From Trueperaceae bacterium (GTDB lineage: Bacteria; Deinococcota; Deinococci; Deinococcales; Trueperaceae): a DNA stretch of 6,945 nucleotides. Below the pieces are notes generated by a model. That model saw only the letters and a program-made list of their open reading frames with translations. It had not been told where the DNA came from and did no database searches. The stretch spans positions 1 through 6,945 of the forward strand of contig SKMG01000377.1 of NCBI GenBank assembly GCA_007121175.1, given 5' to 3'. Shown piece by piece: positions 4,929 through 6,945 of the stretch; the first letter of the stretch is position 1, and every line of letters starts with the position of its first letter. Both the position numbers and the translations under genes were made by a program.

Positions 4929-6115
4929 GCGACGCTGCCGAGCGCGGCAACGCCGGGGAGCGTCTTGCCCTCGAGCAGCTCGAGCGAGGCGCCGCCTCCG
5001 GTCGAGATGTGGCCCATCTGGTCGGCCAGACCCAGGTCGTTGATGGCGGCGACGGAGTCCCCGCCGCCGATCACGGTCATCGCACTCGAGGCGGCGAGCG
5101 CCTCGGCCAGCTTGCGCGTGCCGGTGTCGAACGGCGACACCTCGAACACCCCCATGGGGCCGTTCCAGAGCACCGTCGCGGCGTCGTCGAGCGCGGCCAG
5201 GAAGGCCTCGATGCTCGAGGGCCCGATGTCGAGCCCGAGCAGGCCGGCAGGGATGGCGTCGACGTCGTGCACCGACGTCTCGGCCTCGGCGGCGATCTCG
5301 CGGGCGCACAGTGCGTCGGTGGGCAGCAGCAGCTCAACGCCTCGCGAGCGGGCCGCTTCGGTCAGCTCTCTCGCCAGCTCGAGCCGGTCCTCCTCGACCC
5401 GTGAGTCGCCGACGTTGCCGCCGCGCGCCTTGACGAAGGTGAACGCCATGGCGCCGCCGATCAGCAGCCGGTCCGCCACCTCGAGCAGGCGCTCGATCAC
5501 ACCGATCTTGTCAGACACCTTGGCGCCGCCGAGCACGACTACGAACGGGCGTTCGGGCGCCTCGAGCAGGCCGCCGAGGACGCGGAGCTCACGCTCGAGC
5601 AGCCGCCCGGCACACGAGGGCAGCAGCCGTGCCACGCCCTCGGTACTCGCGTGCGCCCGGTGCGCGGCCCCGAACGCATCGTTCACATACGCGTCGGCAT
5701 AGCTCGCTAGCACCTGGGCGAGCTCTGGGTCGTTGGCCGTCTCGCGGCGATCGAAGCGGGTGTTCTCGAGCAGCGTCACCGACCCTCTGGGCGCCTCGGC
5801 CACGAAGGCCTGCTGTTCGTCGGCTCCCGGCCCGGGGGTGGCGAGGTAGCGCACGTCGCGCTCCAGCAGGGTCCCGAGGTGAGCAGCTACCCCCTCCATG
5901 CGAGCGTCGTCCTGCGGCCCCTTGGGCCGGCCCAAGTGGCTGCACAGCACCAGCGTGGCGTCGCGCTGCAGCAGTTCGCGCAGGGTGGGTAGGCTCTTGC
6001 GGATCCGCGTGTCGTCCCCGACCCCGCCGTCCTTGAGGGGGACGTTGAAGTCGACGCGCACGAGGATGCGCCGGCCGTCGACCCGAGCATCGTCCAGGGT
6101 GGGGAAGGATGGCAT
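4919..6115 (-). CDS. pgk: Phosphoglycerate kinase
   Basis: Glycolytic enzyme of the cytoplasm that makes ATP and 3-phosphoglycerate from 1,3-bisphosphoglycerate and ADP. The 398-residue product is full length. N-terminal substrate domain: RVDFNVP (20-26), R37, SHLGRPKG (59-66), ENTRF (117-121) and NDAFGAAHRAH (145-155), giving the basic patch that holds 3-phosphoglycerate. C-terminal nucleotide domain: GGAKVSDK (196-203), LDIGPS (295-300), WNGPMGVFE (317-325), IGGGDS (349-354) and STGGGASLELLEG (371-383). All key residues look intact. It starts with ATG 6115, 21 bases after the gap stop, with only a weak AGG ribosome site, so translation may depend on gap. Its stop overlaps the proposed start of the RLAN gene. 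The gap-pgk order is a common glycolytic operon. Confidence 0.97.
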   Translation of the reverse strand: MPSFPTLDDARVDGRRILVRVDFNVPLKDGGVGDDTRIRKSLPTLRELLQRDATLVLCSHLGRPKGPQDDARMEGVAAHLGTLLERDVRYLATPGPGADEQQAFVAEAPRGSVTLLENTRFDRRETANDPELAQVLASYADAYVNDAFGAAHRAHASTEGVARLLPSCAGRLLERELRVLGGLLEAPERPFVVVLGGAKVSDKIGVIERLLEVADRLLIGGAMAFTFVKARGGNVGDSRVEEDRLELARELTEAARSRGVELLLPTDALCAREIAAEAETSVHDVDAIPAGLLGLDIGPSSIEAFLAALDDAATVLWNGPMGVFEVSPFDTGTRKLAEALAASSAMTVIGGGDSVAAINDLGLADQMGHISTGGGASLELLEGKTLPGVAALGSVAWD

Positions 6116-6136
6116 CGCTCGCCTGATCCCCGGCGC

Positions 6137-6945
<809 letters not shown>

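Noticed and set aside
4653..5702. Plus-strand open frame of about 350 codons opposite pgk and the RLAN gene
   Set aside because: Ser/Ala/Arg-rich low-complexity translation opposite a full-length phosphoglycerate kinase.

Overview
This window comes from a GC-rich bacterium (roughly 70% G+C by eye, strong G/C at third codon positions). The wording of the ETF beta, ETF alpha and GAPDH proteins recalls the Deinococcus-Thermus group. That placement rests on memory of family sequences, not on a search, so it is tentative. The window is densely coded: nine genes, no stretch over 300 bases without a gene, and no tRNA, rRNA, CRISPR array or insertion sequence that I can see.

Layout from left to right. 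(1) A NUDIX hydrolase on the + strand (17-532) meets tail to tail, with a 28-base overlap, a small SCP2-type lipid-binding protein on the - strand (505-831). (2) A 207-base divergent region (832-1038) carries a likely extended -10 promoter for etfB, a possible leaderless promoter for the SCP2 gene, and two GC-rich inverted repeats. (3) etfB-etfA (1039-2794) encode both subunits of an electron transfer flavoprotein, and a GNAT acetyltransferase follows at once (2839-3309, possibly from 2791). (4) On the - strand, reading right to left, come gap (partial, running off the right edge), pgk, a RLAN-domain protein and a RimK-like ATP-grasp ligase. These four are so tightly packed that they look like one operon.

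How the genes fit together. gap and pgk are consecutive steps of glycolysis. etfBA passes electrons from acyl-CoA and other flavoprotein dehydrogenases to the respiratory chain, and an SCP2 lipid carrier next to it fits fatty-acid use. The less ordinary part is 2791-4928: an RLAN domain, a RimK-like ATP-grasp domain and a GNAT enzyme. RLAN and ATP-grasp are usually two halves of one protein in a family proposed to ligate amino acids or peptides. Here the halves are separate overlapping genes at the end of a glycolytic operon, facing a stand-alone GNAT. This is the best candidate in the window for a poorly described system. Its substrate cannot be read from the sequence.

Main uncertainties: the start of the RLAN gene, where coding signal seems to switch frame near 4862-4866; the start codons of the GNAT and ATP-grasp genes; and the N-terminus of the NUDIX gene, whose frame is open to the left edge.
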